NCBI RefSeq assembly: GCF_014926385.1 | Contig: NZ_CP053291.1 | Span: forward strand, 558,001-622,000 | Direction of reading: 5' to 3' | Source: Trueperella pecoris | Lineage (GTDB): Bacteria; Actinomycetota; Actinomycetes; Actinomycetales; Actinomycetaceae | DNA: 64,000 nt | Shown here: positions 34,682-43,743 of the stretch, piece after piece | How positions within the stretch are numbered: position 1 is the first letter of the stretch | How the letters are laid out: the number at the start of each line of letters is the position of its first letter | Notes under the pieces: generated by a model | Database searches by the model: none | Told to the model about the DNA's origin: nothing | The model's input: the letters and a program-made list of their open reading frames with translations, nothing else | Made by a program: the position numbers and the translations under genes

Positions 34682-35757
34682 TCCATGCCATCATCCCCGC
34701 CGGCGGCGCCGGCACGAGGCTCTGGCCGCTCTCCCGGCGCGACCAGCCTAAGTTCCTCTCCGACCTGACGGGCACCGGACGTACGCTCATCCAAGCGACC
34801 GTCGATCGGCTTGCGCCCGTGGCCACAACGACCACCGTCGTCACCGGCGTCGCACACCGCGACGCCGTCGCCGCTCAGCTTCCCGAGGTCAGCCCCGAGC
34901 GCATCATCACCGAGCCCTCGCCTCGTGACTCCATGGCCGCGATTGCGCTCGCCGCCGCCGTCATTGCCCAGCGCGAGGGCGACGTCGTCGTCGGATCGTT
35001 CGCTGCCGACCATCTCGTGCGAGATACGCCGGCCTTCCACGCGGCGGTCCGGGAGGCCGAACGCGCCGCTGAGCTCGGCTACCTCGTCACGATCGGCATC
35101 ACGCCCGACCACCCGGCCACCGGCTTCGGCTACATTCACGAGGCCGAGCTCATCGACGGCACAGGCCAGGCCCGTCACGTGCGATCCTTCGTTGAAAAGC
35201 CGGACGCGGCGAGGGCCACCGACTACCTCGCTACGGGCGAATACCGGTGGAACGCGGGCATGTTCGTTGCCAAGACCTCCGTTCTGCTCGGTGCACTGGC
35301 CCGCTTCGAGCGCGAGCTGCACGACGGCGTCGTGGAGATCGCCCGCGGGTATGATGGGCCGGGGCGGCAGGTGGCGATGGAGCGGATCTGGCCGACGCTC
35401 AAGAAGATTGCCATCGACCACGCGATTGCCGAACCGCTGGCGCGTGCCGGGGGAGTGGCCGTGGTGCCCGTCGAGATGGGCTGGTCCGACGTCGGCGACT
35501 ATGCTTCGTTGCGTGACGTGTTGCCGGAGGGCCAGGTGCAGGTCGCGCCCGGAGGCAGCCTGCAACCCGTGTTTTCCATTGACTCGCAGGGGGCGCTGGT
35601 GTACACGCACTCGAAGCCGATCGCGGTTTTGGGGCTTGAGGACGCCGTCGTCGTGGAAACTGATAATGTGATCCTCGTCACAAAACGGGAGTGTTCGCAA
35701 CGAGTGAAAGCTATCGTAGACGCCGTTTCTCACGCCGGGCTTGACGAAATTCGTTAA
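34678..35757 (+). CDS. manC: ManC, mannose-1-phosphate guanylyltransferase
   Basis: 359 residues, single-domain GDP-mannose pyrophosphorylase without the C-terminal isomerase domain. Motifs are IPAGGAGTRLWPLSRRD (~4-20), QPKFL, the metal-binding ADHLV, HPATGFGYIH, VEKPDAARA, NAGMFVAKTS and MGWSDVGDYASL. It makes GDP-mannose from mannose 1-phosphate and GTP for glycan synthesis. The start ATG 34678 overlaps the yihY stop (ATGA). The matching mutase may be the phosphohexomutase at 44642-46324. Confidence 0.92.
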   Translation: MIHAIIPAGGAGTRLWPLSRRDQPKFLSDLTGTGRTLIQATVDRLAPVATTTTVVTGVAHRDAVAAQLPEVSPERIITEPSPRDSMAAIALAAAVIAQREGDVVVGSFAADHLVRDTPAFHAAVREAERAAELGYLVTIGITPDHPATGFGYIHEAELIDGTGQARHVRSFVEKPDAARATDYLATGEYRWNAGMFVAKTSVLLGALARFERELHDGVVEIARGYDGPGRQVAMERIWPTLKKIAIDHAIAEPLARAGGVAVVPVEMGWSDVGDYASLRDVLPEGQVQVAPGGSLQPVFSIDSQGALVYTHSKPIAVLGLEDAVVVETDNVILVTKRECSQRVKAIVDAVSHAGLDEIR

Positions 35758-35758
35758 T

Positions 35759-35790
35759 TTCACACGATCCTATAGTTATAAGTGTGTGAA
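35759..35790. promoter_or_regulatory. Inverted repeat upstream of the BMP lipoprotein gene
   Basis: TTCACAC (35759-35765) and GTGTGAA (35784-35790) form perfect arms around an AT-rich 18-base centre. It begins just past the manC stop and lies about 140 bases before the lipoprotein start. It could be a weak terminator of manC or an operator for the nucleoside operon. Confidence 0.35.
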
Positions 35791-35927
35791 GCTGAACTGT
35801 TAAATGGCAATATCACGAAATGGTTACAAGGGAAACAGTCCATGCGACATTTCGTTAAACACGCGCTAAAGTTGTTGTGATCACTGCAGAGGAGCAGTGA
35901 AGCAGACCATTTACGAAGGAGTAACCC

Positions 35928-37019
35928 GTGAGGAATTTCAAGAAGTTTGCAGCTGTTGCCGCTGCAACTGCTCTTGCACTCAGCGCATGTTCGAACGGCG
36001 CCGACGGTGGCAAGAGCACCGCCAGTGGCGAAGCTAAGAAGGACTTCAAGGCATGCCTCGTGTCCGATGCTGGCGGCTGGGACGACCACTCGTTCAACGA
36101 GTCCGCTAAGAAGGGTCTTGATGAGGCGGTAAAGGAATACGGCATCAAGTTCAATACTGCTGAGTCCAAGAACGACAACGATTTTGCGCCGAACACCAAG
36201 GCCATGGTCGACGACGGCTGTAACCTTATTATCGGCGTGGGCTTTAAGCTCAACTCGGCCACTGCAACCGAGGCCAATAACAACAAGGATCTCAAGTTCG
36301 CCCTCGTCGATTCCGTCTTCACCGACAAGGAATTCAAGCCGCTTAAGCTGGACAACGGCCGCCCGCTCCTGTTCAACACCCAGGAAGCAGCCTACCTCGC
36401 AGGCTACGTAGCTGCTGGTATGTCCAAGACTGGCAAGGTCGGCACCTTCGGCGGCATCTCCATCCCGTCGGTGACCATCTTCATGGACGGTTTCGTGGAC
36501 GGTGTGAAGGCCTATAACGAGGCCAAGGGCAAGGACGTGAAGGTGCTCGGCTGGGACAAGGCCACCCAGGTCGGTGACTTCACCCAGACCTTCGACGACG
36601 TCCAGCTCGGCAAGAGCCACGCTCAGCAGATGATCGACCAAGGCGTCGACGTCATCATGCCGGTCGCCGGCCCGGTCGGCGCAGGCGCTGCCCAGGCTGC
36701 CAAGGCCACTGGCAAAGCCGTCATCATCGGTGTTGACTCGGATTGGTATGAGTCCTACGCAGATTACAAGGATCTCATCTTGACCTCTGTTGAGAAGGGC
36801 ATCGCCGCTTCAGTCAAGGACACCATCAAGGCCGTGATCGACAATAAGTTCTCGGCAGATCCGTACATCGGAACCATCGCCAACGGCGGTGTCTCGCTCT
36901 CGCCGTTCCACGATTTCGATTCGAAGGTTCCGGCCGACCTGAAGAAGGAAGTCAAGGATCTCGAAGCGAAGATCAAGTCCGGCGAGCTGAAGGTTGAATC
37001 GCCGTCGGCAAACAAGTAA
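35928..37019 (+). CDS. BMP-family nucleoside-binding lipoprotein
   Basis: 363 residues. The N-terminus is a lipoprotein signal: KK/K-type basic start, hydrophobic run and lipobox LALSAC with Cys21. The mature part is a BMP/Med-type substrate-binding protein (CLVSDAGGWDDHSFNESAKKGL, IGVGFKLNSAT, AAYLAGYVAAGMSKTGKVGTFGG, VIIGVDSDWYES). It should bind nucleosides outside the membrane for the following ABC transporter. The start is GTG 35928 behind AAGGAG. A strong hairpin separates it from the ATPase gene. Confidence 0.93.
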   Translation: MRNFKKFAAVAAATALALSACSNGADGGKSTASGEAKKDFKACLVSDAGGWDDHSFNESAKKGLDEAVKEYGIKFNTAESKNDNDFAPNTKAMVDDGCNLIIGVGFKLNSATATEANNNKDLKFALVDSVFTDKEFKPLKLDNGRPLLFNTQEAAYLAGYVAAGMSKTGKVGTFGGISIPSVTIFMDGFVDGVKAYNEAKGKDVKVLGWDKATQVGDFTQTFDDVQLGKSHAQQMIDQGVDVIMPVAGPVGAGAAQAAKATGKAVIIGVDSDWYESYADYKDLILTSVEKGIAASVKDTIKAVIDNKFSADPYIGTIANGGVSLSPFHDFDSKVPADLKKEVKDLEAKIKSGELKVESPSANK

Positions 37020-37045
37020 TCCATTTCCACACACAGGGAAATATC

Positions 37046-37076
37046 GTTAGGGCCCAGCCGGTGGCTGGGCCCTAAC
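37046..37076 (+). terminator. Strong hairpin between binding-protein and ATPase genes
   Basis: Perfect 14-base stem GTTAGGGCCCAGCC/GGCTGGGCCCTAAC with a 3-base closing loop, 26 bases after the lipoprotein stop and 27 before the ATPase start. No T-run follows (AAATGAAAG), so partial termination or mRNA 3'-end protection inside the operon is more likely than full termination. Confidence 0.75.
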
Positions 37077-37103
37077 AAATGAAAGACATGAAGGCGGAGA
37101 GCA

Positions 37104-38648
37104 ATGAAGCTTGAATTACGAGGGATTACGAAGCGGTTCGGACCTCTCGTTGCCAATGACTCGATCAACCTAGAGATCGGAGAGGGGCGTATCCACGCCC
37201 TACTTGGCGAAAATGGTGCGGGAAAATCTACCCTGATGAACGTGCTGTATGGCTTGTATGAGCCAGACGGCGGACAGATCTTAATCGACGACGTGCCGGT
37301 TACCTTTAACGGCCCCGGAGATGCGGTTGCGGCTGGAATTGGCATGGTGCATCAGCACTTCATGCTCGTGCCCGTGTTTACCGTGGCAGAGTCGATTGCG
37401 CTGGGCTATGAGCCGACGAACTCCCTTGGCATCATCGATCGGAAGGCAGCGGCGCAGAAAGTAAAGGAAGTATCCTCTCGTTTCGGTTTTAATCTCGACC
37501 CGAAGGCGCTGATTGAGGACCTGACCGTCGGTGCTCAACAGCGCGTGGAAATCGTCAAGGCGCTTTCGCGCGACGCTAAGGTCTTGATCCTCGACGAGCC
37601 GACCGCGGTGCTCACCCCGCAAGAGACCGACGAGCTGATGGCCATCATGCGTCAGCTCGCCGACGCCGGCACCTCGATCGTCTTTATTACGCACAAGCTC
37701 CGCGAGGTACGTGCAGTGGCGGACGACATCACTGTCATTCGCCGCGGCAGGGTGGTCGGGGAGGCCGATCCGAGGTCCTCTGAGGCAGATCTGGCCACGA
37801 TGATGGTCGGCCGTCCGGTCATGATGAAGGTGGAAAAGGACGCACCAAAGCTCGGCGAAGTCGGCCTGAAGTTCAAAGATGTCACGCTGCTAGGCGAAGG
37901 CGGCCAGCACATCCTCGATCACGTGAGCTTCGATATTCGGCGCGGCGAAGTGCTCGCAGTCGCAGGCGTTCAGGGCAACGGACAAACTGAGCTTGCGGAG
38001 GCCGTTCTCGGTTTGGTGACGCCGGACGGCGGCAAGATCGAGCTCGACGGCAAGTCGATCAGCGGGCAGAGCGTCCGCCATATTATCGATAGTGGCGTCG
38101 GTTTCATCCCCGAGGATCGCACGAAGGACGGCGCGATCGCCTCCTTCTCCATCGCGGAGAACCTCATTATCGACCAGTATCGGAACGCGCCGTTCGCTTC
38201 TGGCCCGGCAATGCACCCGGCGGCAGTCCTGGACAACGCCAACCGACTCGCAGAAGAGTTCGACATTCGCCTGACGCGAATCACGGACCCTATCGCAACG
38301 CTCTCGGGAGGAAATGCCCAGAAAGTGGTTGTGGCACGCGAGCTGTCGCGCGATCTGCGCCTTTTCGTGGCCAATCAGCCGACACGCGGCGTCGATGTGG
38401 GCTCGATCGAGTTTATTCACAAGCGCATTATCGAAGAACGCGACTCGGGCACCCCGGTTCTTCTTGTCTCATCTGAACTCGATGAAGTCGTGGCACTAGC
38501 TGATCGCATTGCTGTCATGTACCGCGGAAGCATTATTGGCATCGTTCCAGCCGATACGCCTCGTGGCGTTCTCGGGTTGATGATGGCAGGTGTCCCTCAG
38601 GATGAGGCTCTTGCTTCGAGTGATGCACAAGTCTCGGAGGTGAACTAA
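37104..38648 (+). CDS. Nucleoside ABC transporter ATPase (two nucleotide-binding domains)
   Basis: 514 residues, a tandem ABC protein of the RbsA/YufO type. First domain: Walker A LLGENGAGKSTLMN (~34-47), Q-loop HQHFMLVP, signature LTVGAQQRVEIVKAL, Walker B VLILDEPTAVL. Second domain: a degenerate Walker A VQGNGQTELAE (no Lys), LSGGNAQKVVVAREL signature and LRLFVANQPTRGVDVG, where the Walker B is also altered, as is usual in this group. It powers uptake of the ligand of the BMP lipoprotein. Start behind GGCGGAGAGCA; stop overlaps the permease (TAATG). Confidence 0.93.
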   Translation: MKLELRGITKRFGPLVANDSINLEIGEGRIHALLGENGAGKSTLMNVLYGLYEPDGGQILIDDVPVTFNGPGDAVAAGIGMVHQHFMLVPVFTVAESIALGYEPTNSLGIIDRKAAAQKVKEVSSRFGFNLDPKALIEDLTVGAQQRVEIVKALSRDAKVLILDEPTAVLTPQETDELMAIMRQLADAGTSIVFITHKLREVRAVADDITVIRRGRVVGEADPRSSEADLATMMVGRPVMMKVEKDAPKLGEVGLKFKDVTLLGEGGQHILDHVSFDIRRGEVLAVAGVQGNGQTELAEAVLGLVTPDGGKIELDGKSISGQSVRHIIDSGVGFIPEDRTKDGAIASFSIAENLIIDQYRNAPFASGPAMHPAAVLDNANRLAEEFDIRLTRITDPIATLSGGNAQKVVVARELSRDLRLFVANQPTRGVDVGSIEFIHKRIIEERDSGTPVLLVSSELDEVVALADRIAVMYRGSIIGIVPADTPRGVLGLMMAGVPQDEALASSDAQVSEVN

Positions 38649-39964
38649 TGGGTAAGTCACAGAATTCTGCAGGGCTCGGCGGCTGGCTGCGTGCGATGGT
38701 GCACTCGGCACCACGTTCCGGGTGGCTCGTTGGAATCCTTGCCGTGATTATTGCCTTTGCAATCGGAGCTGTATTCATTCTTATTGCGGGCGCATCGGTG
38801 AGCGCGGCTTACGATGCCATGTTCAAAGGCGCAATTTTCAACTACGACGTCGTGAACACCCGCGGCTTCATGGTGGCGATTCGCCCATTTACCGACTCGC
38901 TGTTCTTCGCGACGCCGCTGATCATGGCCGGTCTTGGCCTGGCCTTTGGCTTCCGTGCGGGTCTGTTTAACATTGGCGGCGCAGGTCAGATCATGTTCGG
39001 CTCGTTGGCGGCAATCTGGGTGGCGTTTAAGCTGGACCTTCCGTTCGGATTGCACACGTTGGTGGCGCTCGTGGCCGCGGCGATGGCCGGTGGCTTGTAC
39101 GCAGGCATCGCAGGCTTCTTGAAGGCGCGTACGGGTGCGAACGAAGTGATCGTGACGATCATGTTGAACCAGATCGCGATCCTTGCAATGGCCTACACGC
39201 TGTCCCTGCCGTCATGGCACCGCCCTGGCGACAACAACCCGTTGACTCCAATCGCCAAAGACACGGCCGGTTTCCCGAAGATCTTGGGAGAAGGCTTCAC
39301 CCTGCACTTCGGTTTCATCCTGACCATCATCGCGGTGGTGGTTTTCTGGTGGGTTCTTGAGCGCTCCACTTTCGGCTTTGAAGTGCGTGCCGTAGGCGAA
39401 AACCCGCACGCAGCGCGCACCGCGGGTATGAACATCGGCAAGGTGACGACGCTGACGATGCTGGTGTCGGGCATCTTTGCCGGCTTGGCCGGTGCAAACG
39501 AAGCGCTAGGTACGATGTACCAACAAAACAGCGGAGTGGCATCTGGTGTGGCCGGAACCATCGGTTTTGATGCGATCACCGTTGCTCTCTTGGGGCGCAA
39601 CAAGCCGTGGGGCGTGTTCTTCGCAGGTCTACTCTTCGGCGCGTTTAAGGCGGGCGGCTACAAGATGCAGGCACAGGGCGTGCCGATCGACATGATCCTC
39701 ATCCTTGAGTCCGTGATCGTTCTTCTAATCGCTGCTCCTGCTCTCGTTCGTTGGCTTTTCCGCCTTCCTAAGCCGGACGGCAAGGGCCTTCGCGAACTTT
39801 TGGCGGAGATGGGTGGCACCGCCGGGGCTACTACCGCATACGCCAATGCAGGCGCGACTGCTTCTGCCACGACTTCGGCCGCCGCGCAGGAAGTGGAACA
39901 ACCCAGTGACAAGGAAACTAGTGATGCCGTAGACTCCGCGGCGTCGAAGCGAGAGGAGGCGTGA
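38648..39964 (+). CDS. Nucleoside ABC transporter permease 1
   Basis: 438 residues, BPD_transp_2 (YufP/NupP-like) permease. About ten hydrophobic segments; typical text is PLIMAGLGLAFGFRAGLFNIGGAGQ (~97-121), GANEVIVTIMLNQIA and the EAA-like loop VRAVGENPHAARTAGMN. The last ~60 residues are Ala/Thr-rich and hydrophilic. It forms the membrane channel with permease 2. The start is coupled to the ATPase stop (TAATG); the stop overlaps the next gene (GTGA). Confidence 0.92.
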   Translation: MGKSQNSAGLGGWLRAMVHSAPRSGWLVGILAVIIAFAIGAVFILIAGASVSAAYDAMFKGAIFNYDVVNTRGFMVAIRPFTDSLFFATPLIMAGLGLAFGFRAGLFNIGGAGQIMFGSLAAIWVAFKLDLPFGLHTLVALVAAAMAGGLYAGIAGFLKARTGANEVIVTIMLNQIAILAMAYTLSLPSWHRPGDNNPLTPIAKDTAGFPKILGEGFTLHFGFILTIIAVVVFWWVLERSTFGFEVRAVGENPHAARTAGMNIGKVTTLTMLVSGIFAGLAGANEALGTMYQQNSGVASGVAGTIGFDAITVALLGRNKPWGVFFAGLLFGAFKAGGYKMQAQGVPIDMILILESVIVLLIAAPALVRWLFRLPKPDGKGLRELLAEMGGTAGATTAYANAGATASATTSAAAQEVEQPSDKETSDAVDSAASKREEA

Positions 39965-41283
39965 GCATGACTGCTATCGATCTGACCAAGGCATCACAGG
40001 GCGCTACATCGCCTGAAGGTGACGTGAAAGAGAAAATCAGCTGGAAGTTGCCGGTTACTTTCACCTTTGCTTCACTCCTGCTGCTTTTCTTTACAACGAC
40101 GGCGTCGGGCGAGACGGTATTCCGTCTCAATGACCACTATTCACACGTCGAGATTCCCGACTTCGGCGTTCCCGCCGTGATGACCCTCTCGATTCTGCTC
40201 GTCGCCACGATGGCGGCCACGCTGTGGTCCTACGTGTCCGCGGTAGCCAGGGGACGATACGGGTGCACGGGGCGGATCCTTGATGGTGTTGCCACTGCAG
40301 TGGTTGCACTCAGCGTCATCTTAGGCTTCCTCGTCTTTGCAGGCGCTGATTCGGCCGGAGCTGTCACGTTGACATCCACCCTCGCCATCACCGTCGCGAT
40401 CTCGACTCCGCTGATTTTCGGATCGCTGTCGGGCGTGGTGAGCGAACGCGTCGGCGTGGTCAATATCGCTATCGAGGGCGACCTGCTCGTCGGTGCGTTC
40501 ACCGGCGTGATGGTGGCCAGCTATTTCCATAGCGCCACTCTCGGGCTCATAGCGGCCCCGATCGCCGGAGCTTTCATCGGCTCTCTGCTCGCGCTGTTCT
40601 CCGTCAAATACGGCGTGGATCAGATCATCGTCGGCGTCGTCCTCAACGTGCTCGCCCTGGGCCTGACTACCTTCTTCTACGGGACGCTCATGAGTGGCGA
40701 GGGCCAGGCGGTGTTCAACACCAATCAGTACTCCCTGCACCCCATCAGGATCCCGGTTCTGGCCGATATTCCGGTGATCGGTCCGATGTTCTTCGCGCAG
40801 ACGATTCTGGTCTACATCATGTACGTCATGGTGGTGTTGCTGACCATCTTCCTTTTCCGCTCCCGTTGGGGCCTGCGGATGAGGGCATGCGGCGAGCACC
40901 CGAAGGCCGCTGACACGGTCGGCATCAAGGTTAACCGCACTCGTACGCTGAACACCATTTTCGGCTCGGCGATCGCTGGTCTGGGCGGAGCCTTCTTCAC
41001 CTTGGGCAACGGGCTTGGCTTTACCGAGAATATCTCGGCCGGCAACGGATACATCGCCCTCGCGGCTATGATCCTCGGAAAGTGGCATCCGCTCGGTGCG
41101 CTGGCGGCGTCGGTGATGTTCGGCTTTGCAAAGTCGGTCGCGCTGCTGATGCCGAGCCTGAACTCGGCGATTCCTTCCGAGATCGTCAACATGATCCCTT
41201 ACGTGATCACGATCATCGCTGTGGCTGGCTTCGTTGGCAAGTCCAGGCCTCCGGCTGCTGAGAACATCCCTTACCTGAAGTAA
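39961..41283 (+). CDS. Nucleoside ABC transporter permease 2
   Basis: 440 residues, the YufQ/NupQ-like partner permease. Seen: AISTPLIFGSLSGVVSERVGVVNIAIEGDLLVGAF (~140-175), VDQIIVGVVLNVLALGLT, the cytoplasmic loop LRMRACGEHPKAADTVGIKVNRTR and LAAMILGKWHPLGALAASVMFG. An N-terminal extension of ~130 residues holds extra hydrophobic segments. GTG 39961 (GTGA overlap) is used; ATG 39967 is the alternative. The stop overlaps the cytidine deaminase start (TAATG), tying uptake to catabolism. Confidence 0.92.
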   Translation: MSMTAIDLTKASQGATSPEGDVKEKISWKLPVTFTFASLLLLFFTTTASGETVFRLNDHYSHVEIPDFGVPAVMTLSILLVATMAATLWSYVSAVARGRYGCTGRILDGVATAVVALSVILGFLVFAGADSAGAVTLTSTLAITVAISTPLIFGSLSGVVSERVGVVNIAIEGDLLVGAFTGVMVASYFHSATLGLIAAPIAGAFIGSLLALFSVKYGVDQIIVGVVLNVLALGLTTFFYGTLMSGEGQAVFNTNQYSLHPIRIPVLADIPVIGPMFFAQTILVYIMYVMVVLLTIFLFRSRWGLRMRACGEHPKAADTVGIKVNRTRTLNTIFGSAIAGLGGAFFTLGNGLGFTENISAGNGYIALAAMILGKWHPLGALAASVMFGFAKSVALLMPSLNSAIPSEIVNMIPYVITIIAVAGFVGKSRPPAAENIPYLK

Positions 41284-41720
41284 TGAATATCGACTGGGAC
41301 GCTCTCAAAGAGCTAGCGAATGACGCAATGAAAAGCGCCTACGCCCCCTACTCGGGATATCCCGTGGGGGCGGCAGGCGTGACCACCGATGGCCGATACA
41401 TCTCGGGCTGCAATGTCGAGAACGCCTCCCTCGGGCTGGGCACGTGTGCGGAGAACGGAATGATCTCCGCGCTCGTGCGCTCCGGTGGGGGACAGCTCGC
41501 TGCGGTGTGGTGCGTGAACGGTAACGGGGAGACGATCGTCCCGTGTGGACGGTGCCGTCAGTTGCTGTTCGAGTTCGGTGGGCCAGACCTGCTGGTGAAC
41601 ATGCCGGAAGGTGGCCCCCAGCCGATGACGTACGTGCTCCCGCAGGCCTTTGGCCCGCGCTCGCTGACCGAATTCTCTGGTAGCGCGGGTAACGTCGACC
41701 TGTCGAAAACCATTTTCTAG
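41283..41720 (+). CDS. cdd: Cytidine deaminase
   Basis: 145 residues, the short homotetrameric type. Zinc site: CNVENASLGLGTCAENGMIS with Cys and catalytic Glu (TCAE, ~57-60), and VPCGRCRQLLFEFG with the two further Cys ligands. It converts cytidine and deoxycytidine to uridine and deoxyuridine, feeding thymidine/uridine phosphorolysis by the next gene. Translation is coupled to the permease (TAATG), with no separate strong RBS. Confidence 0.94.
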   Translation: MNIDWDALKELANDAMKSAYAPYSGYPVGAAGVTTDGRYISGCNVENASLGLGTCAENGMISALVRSGGGQLAAVWCVNGNGETIVPCGRCRQLLFEFGGPDLLVNMPEGGPQPMTYVLPQAFGPRSLTEFSGSAGNVDLSKTIF

Positions 41721-41735
41721 TGAAAGAAATCAAGC

Positions 41736-43022
41736 ATGACTGAAAAGTTTGATGTCGTTGACATCATCCGCGCCAAGCGAAACAAGGACAAGCTCTCGCT
41801 TGACGAAATCAACTGGACTATCGACGCATACACGCGCGGCGTCGTCGGCGACGAACAGATGGCCGCACTGGCGATGGCGATCTTCCTCAACGGGATGGAT
41901 CGCGAAGAGATCGCCCAATGGACCCAAGCGATGATCAACTCCGGCGAACGGATGGACTTCAAGTCTCTCGGTAAACCGACGGCGGATAAACACTCCACCG
42001 GCGGCGTCGGCGATAAGATCACCCTCCCGCTCGCACCGCTCGTCTCCGTCTACGGCGTCGCTGTTCCGCAGCTGTCGGGTCGCGGATTGGGGCACACGGG
42101 TGGCACGCTCGATAAGCTCGAGGCCATCCCCGGCTGGCGTGCGGACCTCACCAATGAAGAGATCATGCATCAGCTGGGCAAGGGCTGCGGCGCAGTCGTG
42201 TGTGCAGCGGGTTCCGGGCTCGCCCCCGCGGACAAGAAGCTGTACGCGCTGCGCGACGTCACTGCCACGGTCGATTGCATCCCGCTCATCGCCTCCTCGA
42301 TCATGTCGAAGAAGATCGCGGAAGGTACCGATTCGCTCGTCCTCGACGTCAAGGTGGGATCGGGCGCCTTCATGAAGGACATCGACATGGCTCGCGAGCT
42401 CGCTCGCACCATGGTTGACCTCGGCCAGGACGCAGGTTTGATCACCACGGCGCTCCTGACCGACATGTCCACCCCGCTGGGCATGAAGGTCGGTAACGCC
42501 CCCGAGATCGAGGAATCGGTGGAGGTTCTTGCAGGTGGCGGCCCCGCCGACGTCGTCGAACTCACGCTGGCGCTCGCCCGCGAGATGCTGACAGCAGCCG
42601 GGCAGCCCGACGCCGACATCGAAGAAGCGCTCAAAGACGGGCGTGCGATGGACAAGTGGCGTGCCATGATCCGCGAGCAAGATGGCGACCCCGATGCGCC
42701 GTTGCCCGTCGCCAAGCACACCCACGACGTCCTTGCCGAGGAAGACGGCACCCTGACCAAGCTCGACGCCTTGGCGGTGGGCGTCGCGTCCTGGAGGCTC
42801 GGCGCAGGCCGTGCGTCGAAGGGTGAGGCAGTCCAGCTCGCTGCGGGTATCGAACTCTTCAAGAAGCCGGGTGACACGGTCAAGAAGGGCGAGAAGCTCA
42901 TGACGTTCCACACCGACGAAGAGGGCCGTATCCCGCGCGCGCTCGAATCGCTCGAGGGCGGCATCGTCATCGGTGGCGAGTACACGGCGCGCGAATCCGT
43001 CGTCTTGGATCGCATCTCCTAG
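41736..43022 (+). CDS. deoA: DeoA, thymidine (pyrimidine-nucleoside) phosphorylase
   Basis: 428 residues. Core motifs are DEQMAALAMAIFLNGM, KPTADKHSTGGVGDKITLPLAP (~84-105), SGRGLGHTGGTLDKLEAIPG (the family signature) and SIMSKKIAEGTDSLVLDVKVG, with the C-terminal PYNP_C domain (VASWRLGAGRASKGE). It splits thymidine or deoxyuridine to base and deoxyribose 1-phosphate. Length favours the pyrimidine-nucleoside phosphorylase subgroup. The stop overlaps the next start (TAGTG). Confidence 0.94.
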   Translation: MTEKFDVVDIIRAKRNKDKLSLDEINWTIDAYTRGVVGDEQMAALAMAIFLNGMDREEIAQWTQAMINSGERMDFKSLGKPTADKHSTGGVGDKITLPLAPLVSVYGVAVPQLSGRGLGHTGGTLDKLEAIPGWRADLTNEEIMHQLGKGCGAVVCAAGSGLAPADKKLYALRDVTATVDCIPLIASSIMSKKIAEGTDSLVLDVKVGSGAFMKDIDMARELARTMVDLGQDAGLITTALLTDMSTPLGMKVGNAPEIEESVEVLAGGGPADVVELTLALAREMLTAAGQPDADIEEALKDGRAMDKWRAMIREQDGDPDAPLPVAKHTHDVLAEEDGTLTKLDALAVGVASWRLGAGRASKGEAVQLAAGIELFKKPGDTVKKGEKLMTFHTDEEGRIPRALESLEGGIVIGGEYTARESVVLDRIS

Positions 43023-43735
43023 TGTATCTTTCACAGCTACTCGCGCGGCTCGCACCGCAGGTCCACACCCCGATCCAGTTTTCTTGGCCGGACGGATTCG
43101 TCGCCGAAGAATGGTTCGAGGATGACACCGCGGGCGAGCCGCTCACCGTGGGCGGCACGCTGTTGCGGCAGTCCTCGCGGCGCACGTGTGGCGCGATGGT
43201 TGCCCTCGTGAGCCGCATGATCATGGAGGAGGATTTTCGGATCGGTTTGCGCAACATTCACGACGTCGAAGCGCGCCTCTTCCGCGATCTTCGCCGTGGG
43301 GGCTTCGGGCCCATCTCGTGGCCCGCCAGCCTCGGGACGCCTCCGTGGCGGCTGGCGCACATGCTCTCCGCCCGCGCCCACGCGTGGGAGGGGGTCCCGG
43401 CCGCGTCGTATCAGAGCATGCCGGTCGATACGGGCACGGACAGCGGCAAGGCAGTCCTACAATGGGTCTGGCATGCCGTCGGCGTCGGGCTACCGGTCCC
43501 GCTATACACCGGGGGAGACATCCGCGGCGGGCTCAGCCGCGCCGTTCCCCGCCACGTCGTCCTCGCGCTTCCCGCGAAAGACGATTCACCAGAATTATCG
43601 ATTTACGACCCGGGGTCGGGATATGTTTATCGCGTCCCCATTTTTTCCATGGCACAGCGGTCAACGCCGCTGCCAGCTTTCGGACACTGGACCCACCTCA
43701 CGTGGGCAGTGCTTCCTCAACCAATGATGAATTAG
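43022..43735 (+). CDS. Unrecognised protein with a possible cysteine-peptidase layout
   Basis: 237 residues; I do not recognise a named family. The start GTG 43022 overlaps the deoA stop (TAGTG) and deoC follows after 8 bases, so it belongs to the salvage operon. No signal peptide or membrane segment is evident. Cys56 in [11 protein letters not shown] begins a helix-like stretch; His178 in PRHVVLALP and Asp196 in [14 protein letters not shown] follow in the order and setting of papain-like/C39-like peptidases (Cys at a helix start, H-V-V strand, then a DPxxG strand). Aromatic residues are abundant near the C-terminus ([10 protein letters not shown]). The peptidase idea is inference from these three sites only. 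Confidence 0.75.
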   Translation: MYLSQLLARLAPQVHTPIQFSWPDGFVAEEWFEDDTAGEPLTVGGTLLRQSSRRTCGAMVALVSRMIMEEDFRIGLRNIHDVEARLFRDLRRGGFGPISWPASLGTPPWRLAHMLSARAHAWEGVPAASYQSMPVDTGTDSGKAVLQWVWHAVGVGLPVPLYTGGDIRGGLSRAVPRHVVLALPAKDDSPELSIYDPGSGYVYRVPIFSMAQRSTPLPAFGHWTHLTWAVLPQPMMN

Positions 43736-43743
43736 GAGTCACC

